This document shows, in pieces, positions 1 through 6,759 of a stretch of 10,316 nt of DNA. Source of the DNA: an uncultured Coriobacteriales bacterium (GTDB lineage Bacteria; Actinomycetota; Coriobacteriia; Coriobacteriales; Atopobiaceae); assembly GCA_947305035.1 (NCBI GenBank), contig CAMZCV010000020.1, positions 1-10,316 of the forward strand. The letters run 5' to 3'. Each line of letters begins with the position of its first letter. The first letter of the stretch is position 1. The position numbers were made by a program, and so were the translations under genes. A model generated the notes under the pieces. It was not told the origin of the DNA, searched no databases, and saw only the letters and a list, made by a program, of their open reading frames with translations.

Positions 1-387
1 GCCACCAGCCTCGCCGACTTCTCCGGCGCTGTGGTTCTCGGCCAGAAGGACACCCTGCTCGACGAGGTCATCGACGAGATCCCGGGCGTCGAGCACGCCA
101 CGCCGGTGGACTCCATCCCCTCCGAGATCACCGCTCTCAAGAACGGCACCTGCGATGCCATCGTGTTCAACCAGCTCGCTGGCGGCGGCTACCTTGCCGC
201 CAACCCCGACCTCGTGGCCGTCGCCTTCGCCGAGGGCCAGGGCTTCTCTCAGAACGAGCCGTGCAACATCGGCCTCGCCAAGGGTCAGGACGAGCTTCTC
301 GCCCAGCTCGATGCCATCATCGCCGGCATCTCCGAGGACGAGCGCATGGAGCTTTGGAACGCTGCAATGGATCGTCAGCCTGCATAA
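1..387 (+). CDS. Amino-acid ABC transporter substrate-binding protein, C-terminal part (5' end outside window)
   Basis: This is the last 128 residues of an extracytoplasmic solute-binding protein; the frame is open from base 1 and ends with TAA at 385-387. The visible half looks like the second lobe of the SBP_bac_3 family (polar amino acids). It has a hinge-like stretch PSEITALKNGTCDAIVFN, a segment that forms part of the ligand cleft in this family, then EPCNIGLAKGQDELL and a C-terminal helix ending ISEDERMELWNAAMDRQPA. In the family the protein captures an amino acid outside the membrane and delivers it to the permease. The signal peptide or lipobox would lie upstream and cannot be seen. 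The next gene begins 9 bases later and its ribosome site AAGGGAG overlaps this stop codon, so the three ABC genes are very probably one operon. The exact amino acid cannot be read from the sequence. Confidence 0.9.
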   Translation, partial: ATSLADFSGAVVLGQKDTLLDEVIDEIPGVEHATPVDSIPSEITALKNGTCDAIVFNQLAGGGYLAANPDLVAVAFAEGQGFSQNEPCNIGLAKGQDELLAQLDAIIAGISEDERMELWNAAMDRQPA

Positions 388-396
388 GGGAGCCAC

Positions 397-1572
397 ATGG
401 CCGAACAGCATGGAGATCAGGGAACGAGGCGAGGCAAGGTCGCCTCGTTCCTCCTAGATGACCATAGATACGTTTTCCTGGGGACGAGCGTGCTCGCCCT
501 CATCGGCGTATGGATGCACGGCAAGACGCCGAGCGCGTTCAGCGTGCTCGGGAAGGTTCCCATCCTCGATACCCTGCTGTTCGGCATCTGCTGCGCCTGG
601 CTCGCCGTCTCGGCGGTTGCCCTTATCACCAAGCTCGCCCGCTGGAACTCCTATCAGACCACATGGGCGAAGCGTCCCCAGGTTGTGCACGCATCGCGCA
701 TTGGAAGCTACGTGGCTTGGGCGGCAGCCATCCTGCTGTTCATCGACCGCGCCATCCTGGGATTCTGCGCGCTTGTGAGCGAGGCCACGGCGGCGAGCTC
801 CAACCCGCAGACCTTCCTCGGCGGAGCGGCGTACATGGTGAGCCAGAGCCTGCCCATGTACGCGCAGGGCATCACCACCACCATCTCGCTCGCCGTGTTC
901 GGCACCATCATCGCGTTCTTCTTCGCGGTGGTGCTCGTCTTCCTGCGCATCCAGGAGCCCGACCGCTCCGACAACGACTTCGTGCGCTTCCTCAAGAAGG
1001 TTGGCTCGGGATTCGCGTTCCTCTACTCCACCATCATCCGCGGCACCCCCATGATGGTCCAGGGCCTCATCATCTACTCCGGCGGATTCATGATCTTCCG
1101 CAACATGGGCTACTCCGTGAGCGAGACACGCCAGATCTGGTCGTACTTCGTCGCTGGCCTGGTCATCGTCACCGTCAACTCCACGGCCTACATCATGGAG
1201 GCGCTCCGCGGCGGTATCGAGGCGGTCGACCCCGGCCAGGCCGAGGCTGCCCGCTCGCTTGGTCTTTCCCAGTGGATGGCCATGATGCACGTGGTGTTCC
1301 CACAGGGTGTGCGCAACGCCATCCCCGCGCTCTCCAACGAGATGATCATGAACATCAAGGACTCGTCCGTGCTCTCCGTGGTGGGCGTGTTCGACCTCAT
1401 GTTCGCCACCACCACCGTCGCGGGCATCTACTACCGGCAGATGGAGCTCTACGTTGTAGCGGCCCTCATCTACCTGATCATCACGTTCATCGCGACGCGC
1501 CTGCTCAACATGCTTTCCAAGAAGCTCGGCGCGCAGGAAGTCTCCGAGCTTCCCGCCAACCCCACGGAATAG
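397..1572 (+). CDS. Amino-acid ABC transporter permease with long N-terminal membrane extension
   Basis: Integral membrane subunit of a polar amino-acid importer (HisM/GlnP type), 391 aa. The family core is in the C-terminal part: a helix at about 158-184, the RGTPMMVQ motif at 215-222, helices near 208-235 and 246-266, and the EAA loop that docks on the ATPase at about 268-291 (EALRGGI, then G280, then AARSLGLS), followed by NEMIMNIKDSSVLSVVG and a last helix at 350-370. Typical members are about 210-250 aa. This one carries roughly 150 extra N-terminal residues with about three predicted helices (near 24-41, 57-78 and 102-127). The ATG at 397 has AAGGGAG at 386-392, four bases upstream and overlapping the previous stop. 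It is followed 9 bases later by the ATPase gene. Family and role are clear; the substrate is not. Confidence 0.95.
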   Translation: MAEQHGDQGTRRGKVASFLLDDHRYVFLGTSVLALIGVWMHGKTPSAFSVLGKVPILDTLLFGICCAWLAVSAVALITKLARWNSYQTTWAKRPQVVHASRIGSYVAWAAAILLFIDRAILGFCALVSEATAASSNPQTFLGGAAYMVSQSLPMYAQGITTTISLAVFGTIIAFFFAVVLVFLRIQEPDRSDNDFVRFLKKVGSGFAFLYSTIIRGTPMMVQGLIIYSGGFMIFRNMGYSVSETRQIWSYFVAGLVIVTVNSTAYIMEALRGGIEAVDPGQAEAARSLGLSQWMAMMHVVFPQGVRNAIPALSNEMIMNIKDSSVLSVVGVFDLMFATTTVAGIYYRQMELYVVAALIYLIITFIATRLLNMLSKKLGAQEVSELPANPTE

Positions 1573-1581
1573 GAGCTGCCC

Positions 1582-2334
<753 letters not shown>

Positions 2335-2335
2335 C

Positions 2336-2404
2336 TGGGACGATGGGGACAGGTAACTTGCTGTCCCACTTTGGGACAGCAAGTTACCTGTCCCCATCGT
2401 CCCA
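2336..2404. repeat. 69-bp near-perfect palindrome filling a convergent intergenic gap
   Basis: Arms 2336-2368 and 2372-2404 are exact reverse complements of each other (33 bp), with only CTT at 2369-2371 between them. Each arm contains its own smaller inverted repeat: GGGACAG at 2346-2352 with CTGTCCC at 2361-2367, and again GGGACAG at 2373-2379 with CTGTCCC at 2388-2394, with 8-base spacers (GTAACTTG and its complement CAAGTTAC). The DNA or RNA could therefore form one very long hairpin or two side-by-side hairpins. It fills the gap between the ATPase stop (2334) and the stop of the convergent hydrolase gene (2406), with one spare base on each side. There is no T-tract on either strand, so it is not a classic intrinsic terminator, although it could still stop or protect transcripts from both sides. 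Its shape resembles REP-like or small palindromic mobile elements; that origin is inferred. Confidence 0.9.
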
Positions 2405-2405
2405 C

Positions 2406-3137
2406 TCAGAGCGCGTTCAGGCTTTCTGCAACGTAGGCGAAGATCTCCTCGTTTCCCCGTGCATTGGGATGCACCCCATCATCGAACCATTCGGGATGAC
2501 CCGCCGTGAATGTATGCAGGTCGATGACGGAAGCCCCCGTACGCTCCGCGATGCGGTTGATTGCCGGGATAGCCTCATCCGACAGCCGTGCATCGAGCTC
2601 GGGGTTTATATACAGCGTGGGCGGGGTCATCAGCACGATGCGGGGGTTTCCCGGCTTAGCCTGGACCTCCTCCACGAACGCCTGGTAGTCATGCTCGTAT
2701 GTTGCGACATCCCACATCCAGTCGCACACGTCGTTCGTGCCGAGCATGATGATGACGACATCCTCCTCAGCCTCCCAGAAGGCACGGGCGGCAACTGTTG
2801 AAGCCCATGGATAGGAGCTGTTCACAAGCATGCATGAACCGGAGACACCGAAGTTGCCGGTTTCGGAACCCTCGGGAAGCGCGTCGCCCAGAAGCGAAAC
2901 CCAGCACTCCGTCTCGGGGTCACGTAGGCCGTATCCGTAGGTGATGGAGTCTCCCACGCACGAGATGCGCAGCGGACCTTGCACAGGAGCAGCCGTTTCG
3001 CCCGCACTGCACCCGCGCACAGCCAAGAAAGCGATTGCGCCGATGAACAGCAGCGCGATGAGCGCCATACGGATTCTCACGCTGAGAGGTACCGGGTCGC
3101 GGTAGACGCCGTCTTCTCCCCTACCGTAGCTAACCAC
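2406..3137 (-). CDS. SGNH/GDSL-family hydrolase, membrane-anchored or secreted
   Basis: A serine esterase or lipase-like protein of the SGNH family, 243 aa from the GTG start. The family blocks are present in order: GDSIT at 62-66 (nucleophile S64), the block II glycine in NFGVSGS at 95-101, GTND at 133-136 (N135), and DGVHPN at 220-225 (D220 and H223 of the catalytic triad). Residues 24-42 are a hydrophobic segment after a basic stretch (VRIR), so the catalytic domain is probably outside the membrane. LAVRGC at 38-43 is only a poor lipobox because of the arginine at -2. The GTG at 3137 overlaps the end of the dehydrogenase gene by 8 bases and lacks a clear ribosome site, so coupled translation is likely. 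An internal start at codon 20 (GTG) or 24 (ATG) is possible. The ester substrate (lipid, polysaccharide acetyl group or other) cannot be told. Confidence 0.88.
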   Translation of the reverse strand: MVSYGRGEDGVYRDPVPLSVRIRMALIALLFIGAIAFLAVRGCSAGETAAPVQGPLRISCVGDSITYGYGLRDPETECWVSLLGDALPEGSETGNFGVSGSCMLVNSSYPWASTVAARAFWEAEEDVVIIMLGTNDVCDWMWDVATYEHDYQAFVEEVQAKPGNPRIVLMTPPTLYINPELDARLSDEAIPAINRIAERTGASVIDLHTFTAGHPEWFDDGVHPNARGNEEIFAYVAESLNAL

Positions 3138-3909
3138 GGCGCTTGAGCACCTGCCCGGTTATCCACGTGGAGACGCGACGTGGGACAAGACGGGCGGCGA
3201 CATTGGCAAGCTTGGACGGAACGGAGTGGATGACCACGGGCTTCCCCGCCATGAGGCCGGAAAATCCCAGCTCGGCAACGGAGCGTGGCGACTGGGCGCC
3301 CATGAGCGAGAACACGTTGCCCGCATCCATGCCGGCGGCGTTCCAGAAACCGGTGGCGGTGGTTCCCGGGCAGAGCGCCGTAACCGTGACGCCGCTGCCA
3401 CGGAGCTCCTCCCCCATCGCCTGCGAGAACGAGAGCACGAATGCCTTGCTCGCAAAGTAGACGGGCATGTAGGGGCCGGCAGCGAATGCCGCCACGGATG
3501 CCACGTTGAGGATGCGTCCCGCTCCGCGGGTGCGCATGTCGTTACCGAAGAGGTATGAGAGCCTCATGAGGGCGAGTATGTTGAGCTTGATCATCTCCTC
3601 CTGACGCTCCCAGCTGGAGTCGAGGAAGGCACCCTGATCGCCGAATCCCGCGTTGTTGGCGAGGATATCCACCACGATGCCCTGCTCGGCGAGGGCATCG
3701 TGCAGCTGATCGGCAGCCTTGGGATCTGCCAGGTCGAACGGGAAGATGGGGGCTGCTATGCCGTATGCCTTCTCCAGGCGCTCCGACAGCTCCTTGAGCT
3801 TCTGCTCGCTCCTCGAGACGAGCACAAGGTCGTATCCATGTGCGGCGAGGATGTCGCAGAGTTCGCTTCCGATTCCACCGGTTGCCCCAGTGACCAGCGC
3901 GCATGCCAT
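3130..3909 (-). CDS. Short-chain dehydrogenase/reductase (SDR), classical type
   Basis: NAD(P)-dependent oxidoreductase with a Rossmann fold, 259 aa, a usual length for classical SDRs. The cofactor motif TGATGGIG is at 7-14, D59 in FDLAD follows the third strand, NNAG is at 85-88, and the catalytic residues are S138 (NVASVA) and Y151/K155 in YFASK; PGTTATGF at 181-188 is the substrate-loop region. S33-R34 after strand 2 fits NADP preference, which is an inference from family rules. It resembles the DltE/YqjQ-like group (COG0300), whose substrates are mostly unknown. The ATG at 3909 is preceded by AAAGGA about eight bases upstream. It lies 15 bases after the DUF554 gene and overlaps the SGNH hydrolase gene by 8 bases, so the three form one minus-strand operon. 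Specificity cannot be assigned. Confidence 0.93.
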   Translation of the reverse strand: MACALVTGATGGIGSELCDILAAHGYDLVLVSRSEQKLKELSERLEKAYGIAAPIFPFDLADPKAADQLHDALAEQGIVVDILANNAGFGDQGAFLDSSWERQEEMIKLNILALMRLSYLFGNDMRTRGAGRILNVASVAAFAAGPYMPVYFASKAFVLSFSQAMGEELRGSGVTVTALCPGTTATGFWNAAGMDAGNVFSLMGAQSPRSVAELGFSGLMAGKPVVIHSVPSKLANVAARLVPRRVSTWITGQVLKRRG

Positions 3910-3924
3910 GGCGGGATCCTTTCC

Positions 3925-4635
3925 CTAGATACCGAACAGTGCGAAGAGCGGAACCAGCATCACGGGCATGATGCATGCGGGGATGAGGTTCGCCGCCTTG
4001 ATGTTGGTGACGCCCATGAGGTTGAGGCCGATGGCGAGCAGCAGAAGCGAGCCCGTGACCACCATGTTCTCTACAACCATATCCGAGAGGAACGGAGCGA
4101 CGAAGGTGGCGAGCAAGGTGATGGCGCCTTCGTAGATAAAGACGGTCACGCCTGAGAAAGCCACGCCGATTCCCAACGTGGAAGCCATGACCATACAGAT
4201 CACGAGGTCGAGCAGACCTTTCGAGAGCAGCGTGGCGTGGTTGAGCTCGAGGCCGCTCTGAAGCGACCCCACGATGGCCATGCTCCCCGTGCAGATGAGC
4301 AGCGATGCGGGCACGAAACCCGCGGAGAAGTTGCCGAGCTGAGCGCTGTCTTTGAAGCGCTTGTCAAGGCGTACCTGGATGGCATCGCCCACGCGGTGGA
4401 ACCAATCGTCGATGTCGATCATGTATCCCAGCGCGGCACCGAGCGCCATAGAGAGGGTGACGATGACGGCAGACCCCCCTTGCATACCCTGGATGGCGAT
4501 AAGCACGACGCACATGCCCTGGCTGAGGATGAGGAAGTCGCCCATCTCCTTCTTGATCCAGCGATGCAGCACAACGCCCAGCACTCCGCCAAGCGCTGCT
4601 TCCAAACCGTTGACCAAAGCTCCGAATAGCGGCAT
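3925..4635 (-). CDS. DUF554 family membrane protein
   Basis: A polytopic inner-membrane protein of 236 aa matching the DUF554 (YdfK/YqgA) family, which has no settled function. Features typical of the family are the glycine-rich N-terminus (GALVNGLEAALGGVLG at 5-20), ALGAALGYMIDIDDW at 64-78, GNFSAGFVPASLLICTGSMA around 101-120, and the helix with GVAFSGVTVFIYEGAITLLA at 157-176. About six hydrophobic segments are visible, and the chain ends close to the last helix (PVMLVPLFALFGI). The ATG at 4635 is chosen because GGGAGGG (4643-4649 on the plus strand) lies seven bases upstream. The frame stays open further upstream to 4809, but that part would run over the divergent promoter and gene. It is the first gene of the operon with the SDR and SGNH genes. 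Transport has been suggested for such proteins, but the sequence does not show it. Confidence 0.9.
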   Translation of the reverse strand: MPLFGALVNGLEAALGGVLGVVLHRWIKKEMGDFLILSQGMCVVLIAIQGMQGGSAVIVTLSMALGAALGYMIDIDDWFHRVGDAIQVRLDKRFKDSAQLGNFSAGFVPASLLICTGSMAIVGSLQSGLELNHATLLSKGLLDLVICMVMASTLGIGVAFSGVTVFIYEGAITLLATFVAPFLSDMVVENMVVTGSLLLLAIGLNLMGVTNIKAANLIPACIMPVMLVPLFALFGI

Positions 4636-4642
4636 TTCATTT

Positions 4643-4649
4643 CCCTCCC
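4643..4649 (-). promoter_or_regulatory. Ribosome binding site that fixes the DUF554 start
   Basis: Read on the minus strand this is GGGAGGG, a near-ideal Shine-Dalgarno sequence seven bases before the ATG at 4635. It supports the 236-aa form over the longer open frame that extends into the divergent gene. Another ATG at 4640 is in a different frame. Confidence 0.8.
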
Positions 4650-4657
4650 GTACAGCT

Positions 4658-4691
4658 CGATTATTGTACCGCCATGTGGGGTACAGTGGTG
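4658..4691. promoter_or_regulatory. Divergent promoter region between DUF554 and DIP1984-family genes
   Basis: The 85-bp gap between two divergently read genes must hold promoters for both. On the minus strand TACAAT (plus positions 4663-4668) is a five-of-six match to the -10 consensus. On the plus strand TACAGT at 4682-4687 is a four-of-six match, about 33 bases before the ATG at 4721. No good -35 is visible for either: TCGATT at 4658-4663 lies 18 bases before the plus-strand -10 and matches only three of six. The two promoters would interleave, so only one polymerase could bind at a time. GTACA at 4650-4654 and TGTAC at 4665-4669 form a short inverted repeat that could be an operator, but it may be chance. 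Confidence 0.45.
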
Positions 4692-4720
4692 GTGCACACC
4701 CTTCGAGAAAGGACAGAGCC

Positions 4721-5221
4721 ATGAAGACCCTCACCTCTGCCAGCGCAGGAAAGCTCATCCGCCAGCTCGAGGATGAGAAGGAGCACCTCCTCAGCCATGA
4801 GCTCGACACCTACACCTATGTTCTCGCAAAGGACGAGAAGGCAGAGCCGCCCGCATATGCCTACGCCGAGACGCGCGCCAAGATCGACGCCATCGATGCG
4901 AAGGTGCGCACGCTCCGCCACGCGCTGCATCGCTTCAACATGGAGACCGTGCTGCCCGAATCAAACATGACCATCGACGAGGCGCTTATCCTCATGGCAC
5001 AGCTCAACAACAAACGCAACCGCCTCGACCTGCTGCGCTCGACGCTGCCCATGGTGCGCGAGCATACGCGCTACTCGAGCAACCTGATCGAATACCGCTA
5101 CGCGAACTTCGACGTTACCGCTGCGCAGGCAGACTACGATGCCGTGACCGAGGCCATCAACGATCTGCAGCTCAAGATCGACCTCTGCAACCAGACCGTC
5201 ACGTTCGAGGTCGACCTCTAA
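4721..5221 (+). CDS. DIP1984 family (DUF6847) coiled-coil protein
   Basis: A small soluble helical protein of 166 aa matching the DIP1984 family, often labelled septicolysin in Gram-positive genomes; that name is not proof of cytolytic activity. Residues 10-70 are rich in charged residues and leucine, with heptad-like spacing (KLIRQLEDEKEHLL, then TRAKIDAIDAKVRTLRHAL), suggesting a coiled coil. The family's central block is clear: MTIDEALILMAQLNNKRNRL, then RSTLPMVREHTRYSSNLIEYRYANFD, then a last helix ending DLQLKIDLCNQTVTFEVDL. There is no signal peptide or membrane segment. The ATG at 4721 has AAAGGA at 4708-4713, seven bases upstream. The frame is open back to 4352, but that part lies antisense to the DUF554 gene and is rejected. 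It stands alone with its own promoter. Its function is unknown. Confidence 0.88.
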   Translation: MKTLTSASAGKLIRQLEDEKEHLLSHELDTYTYVLAKDEKAEPPAYAYAETRAKIDAIDAKVRTLRHALHRFNMETVLPESNMTIDEALILMAQLNNKRNRLDLLRSTLPMVREHTRYSSNLIEYRYANFDVTAAQADYDAVTEAINDLQLKIDLCNQTVTFEVDL

Positions 5222-5293
5222 ACGATGCGTTTTCCGGACGCGGCGGGCACCCTTCCTTTATGGATTCTTTGGTTGGGGTTTCCCGTTGAGGTT

Positions 5294-5314
5294 GTCGGTA
5301 GTCGGTAGTCGGTA
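5294..5314. repeat. Three tandem copies of a 7-mer (GTCGGTA)
   Basis: GTCGGTA is repeated exactly at 5294-5300, 5301-5307 and 5308-5314, inside a gene-free 270-bp gap. The rest of 5222-5340 shows no convincing gene and no strong hairpin, only a weak GCGT/ACGC stem just after the DIP1984-family stop. The run is too short for CRISPR and has no known role; it could be replication slippage or a binding-site cluster. Confidence 0.8.
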
Positions 5315-5377
5315 ATCCGTTGCGGTTTTGCGTTGGAAAGCCCTCTTCATCGAGCAATCGATACGCCCAATGCGTCG

Positions 5378-5400
5378 AAAACTTCGCAGGCTCGCCTGCG
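5378..5400 (-). terminator. Possible second, weaker intrinsic terminator on the minus strand
   Basis: On the minus strand CGCAGG and CCTGCG (plus positions 5395-5400 and 5385-5390) can form a 6-bp stem with a CGAG loop, followed after three bases by TTTT (plus positions 5378-5381). It lies about 60 bases beyond the stronger terminator at 5438-5466 and may act as a backup for the alcohol dehydrogenase transcript. Confidence 0.4.
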
Positions 5401-5437
5401 GGGCGCGGAAGTTCGGTTTCAGGCGCCACCCGCAAGG

Positions 5438-5466
5438 AAAACGGGACAGGCTCGACGGCCTGCCCC
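5438..5466 (-). terminator. Intrinsic terminator of the iron-containing alcohol dehydrogenase gene
   Basis: On the minus strand GGGGCAGGC (5458-5466) pairs with GCCTGTCCC (5443-5451) in a 9-bp GC-rich stem with one G-U pair and a 6-base loop, followed by G and TTTT (5438-5441). It begins 26 bases after the stop codon of the dehydrogenase gene, a typical place for a Rho-independent terminator. Confidence 0.8.
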
Positions 5467-5491
5467 GCTGCAGTTCTCGCTGCGCAGATGC

Positions 5492-6673
5492 TTACTTGAA
5501 GGCGCGCTGGTAGATGGAGAGGATGATCTCCTCGGTGATCTCGGCGGCGTCGAGGGTGAAGCCGTTGCCGGTGTCGAAGGCGTTCTTTGCCATCTCGGGG
5601 AGCATCTCCTCGGTGAAGCCCCAGTCGCTCATCTTGAGGTCATCCACGCCGCAGGCCTTCTCGAGGGCGAGCAGGCACTCGAGGAAGTCCTCGGGCTTGC
5701 TGGCGTCGGCCTTGCCCATGGCCTGCGCCATGCGCACGAAGCGCTCGTCGTAGATGTGCGTGCCGATGTAGAACTCATAGAACGCCTCGGCGATCATGAT
5801 GAGGCCGGCACCGTGCGGGAGCTTGGGCGCGTAGGCGCTCATGGTGTGCTCGAGCGTATGGCAGGCGATGCAGCCGGTGAAATCCATGGAGTAGCCGCTC
5901 ATGGTGTTGGCGAAGGCGAGGCGCGTACGAGCCTCGAGATCGGAGCCGTCCTCGATGCAGCGCGGCAGGTACTTGGCCACATTCTCGATGGCGGCGAGCT
6001 GCAGCGGCTCGATCATGAGCGCGCAGCCGTTGCCCAGGTAGCCCTCGGTGGAGTGGAACAGCGCATCGAAGCCCTGGTAGGCGGTCAGGCGGCGCGGAAC
6101 GGTGAGCATGAGCTCGGGGTCGACCACCGAGATCGTCGAGAAGTGCTCCGGAGCTCCGACGAGGATCTTCTCATTGGTGTCGAGGCGGCTGATGATGGCG
6201 CCGGTATCGACCTCGGAGCCGGTTCCGGAGGTGGTGGTGATGGCGATCCAGGGGAGCACGGGGTTCACGAGCGGCTGGTTCTTGCCGGTGAGGCCGCCAA
6301 CGTAGTCCCACAGGTCATCGGACGGCTGCGGGGTGAACATGGCGATGCACTTGGTGGAATCCATAACAGAGCCGCCGCCGAGCGCCACGATGATGTCGCA
6401 ACCGTTCTCGCGCGCCATGGCGGTACCGGCCTCGACGATCTCCTTGGTGGGGTTGGCCTCGACCTTGTCGAAGACCACGGAATCGATGCCGGCGAGGGAG
6501 AGCTCGTTGACCACGCGGTCGAGGTGGCCGAGCGTGCGCGTGAAGGGGTCGCTCGCGATGACGACCAGCGCCTTGGTGCCGGGGATGTTCTGCTCATGCA
6601 GCTTGGACAGCTTGCCTGCGCCGAACAGCACACGCGTGGGGACGAAGAACTCGAACTCGTTGACATTCATCAT
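5492..6673 (-). CDS. Iron-containing alcohol dehydrogenase
   Basis: Cytoplasmic NAD(P)-dependent group III (iron-type) alcohol dehydrogenase, 393 aa, the normal family length. It would interconvert an alcohol and an aldehyde or ketone and, in a fermenting cell, mostly reoxidise NADH. Visible motifs are the GGGSVMDSTK nucleotide-binding loop at 99-108, TTTSGTGSEV at 147-155 (the pyrophosphate side), and the metal ligands by family position: D203 and H207 in GFDALFHSTE, H272 in CHTLEH, and H287 in LPHG; H276 matches the conserved histidine near the nicotinamide. The ATG at 6673 is chosen because GGGAGGAG (6682-6689) lies eight bases upstream; an adjacent ATG at 6670 is an alternative, and a TTG at 6691 falls in the ribosome site itself. 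It has its own promoter and terminator. Substrate (ethanol, butanol, diol or hydroxyacid) cannot be fixed from the sequence. Confidence 0.94.
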   Translation of the reverse strand: MMNVNEFEFFVPTRVLFGAGKLSKLHEQNIPGTKALVVIASDPFTRTLGHLDRVVNELSLAGIDSVVFDKVEANPTKEIVEAGTAMARENGCDIIVALGGGSVMDSTKCIAMFTPQPSDDLWDYVGGLTGKNQPLVNPVLPWIAITTTSGTGSEVDTGAIISRLDTNEKILVGAPEHFSTISVVDPELMLTVPRRLTAYQGFDALFHSTEGYLGNGCALMIEPLQLAAIENVAKYLPRCIEDGSDLEARTRLAFANTMSGYSMDFTGCIACHTLEHTMSAYAPKLPHGAGLIMIAEAFYEFYIGTHIYDERFVRMAQAMGKADASKPEDFLECLLALEKACGVDDLKMSDWGFTEEMLPEMAKNAFDTGNGFTLDAAEITEEIILSIYQRAFK

Positions 6674-6681
6674 GATGGCGG

Positions 6682-6689
6682 CTCCTCCC
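6682..6689 (-). promoter_or_regulatory. Ribosome binding site fixing the alcohol dehydrogenase start
   Basis: Reads GGGAGGAG on the minus strand, eight bases before the ATG at 6673. It rules out the TTG at 6691, which is in frame but lies within and before this site. Confidence 0.8.
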
Positions 6690-6714
6690 AAATTGTTAGC
6701 TGGATTACCTGTTT

Positions 6715-6744
6715 ATTGTACCGAGACGCCGCTCGAGCTGGCAC
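6715..6744 (-). promoter_or_regulatory. Likely promoter of the alcohol dehydrogenase gene
   Basis: On the minus strand the -10 is TACAAT (plus 6715-6720) and a -35 candidate GTGCCA (plus 6739-6744, four of six) lies 18 bases before it. The 10-mer GGTACAATAA around the -10 (6713-6722) occurs identically before the DUF554 operon at 4661-4670. Transcription would start about 35 bases before the ATG. The site lies in the 86-bp gap after the NUDIX gene. Confidence 0.55.
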
Positions 6745-6759
6745 GCTGCATGTCAGCCA

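Noticed and set aside
2336..2404. The palindrome as a standard Rho-independent terminator
   Set aside because: The stem is far longer than usual, and neither strand has a run of T after it. It may still end transcripts, but it should not be annotated simply as that type.
2337..2801. Coding readthrough over the palindrome, which is open on both strands (MGTGNLLS- type peptides)
   Set aside because: The palindrome happens to lack stops on both strands; there is no ribosome site, and the peptide continues antisense to the SGNH hydrolase.
4636..4809. N-terminal extension of the DUF554 protein
   Set aside because: The extra frame has no ribosome site, is unlike the family and would overlap the divergent gene and both promoters; GGGAGGG fixes the ATG at 4635.
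5294..5314. Tandem 7-mers as a CRISPR array
   Set aside because: Repeat units are far too short, have no spacers, and no cas gene is present.
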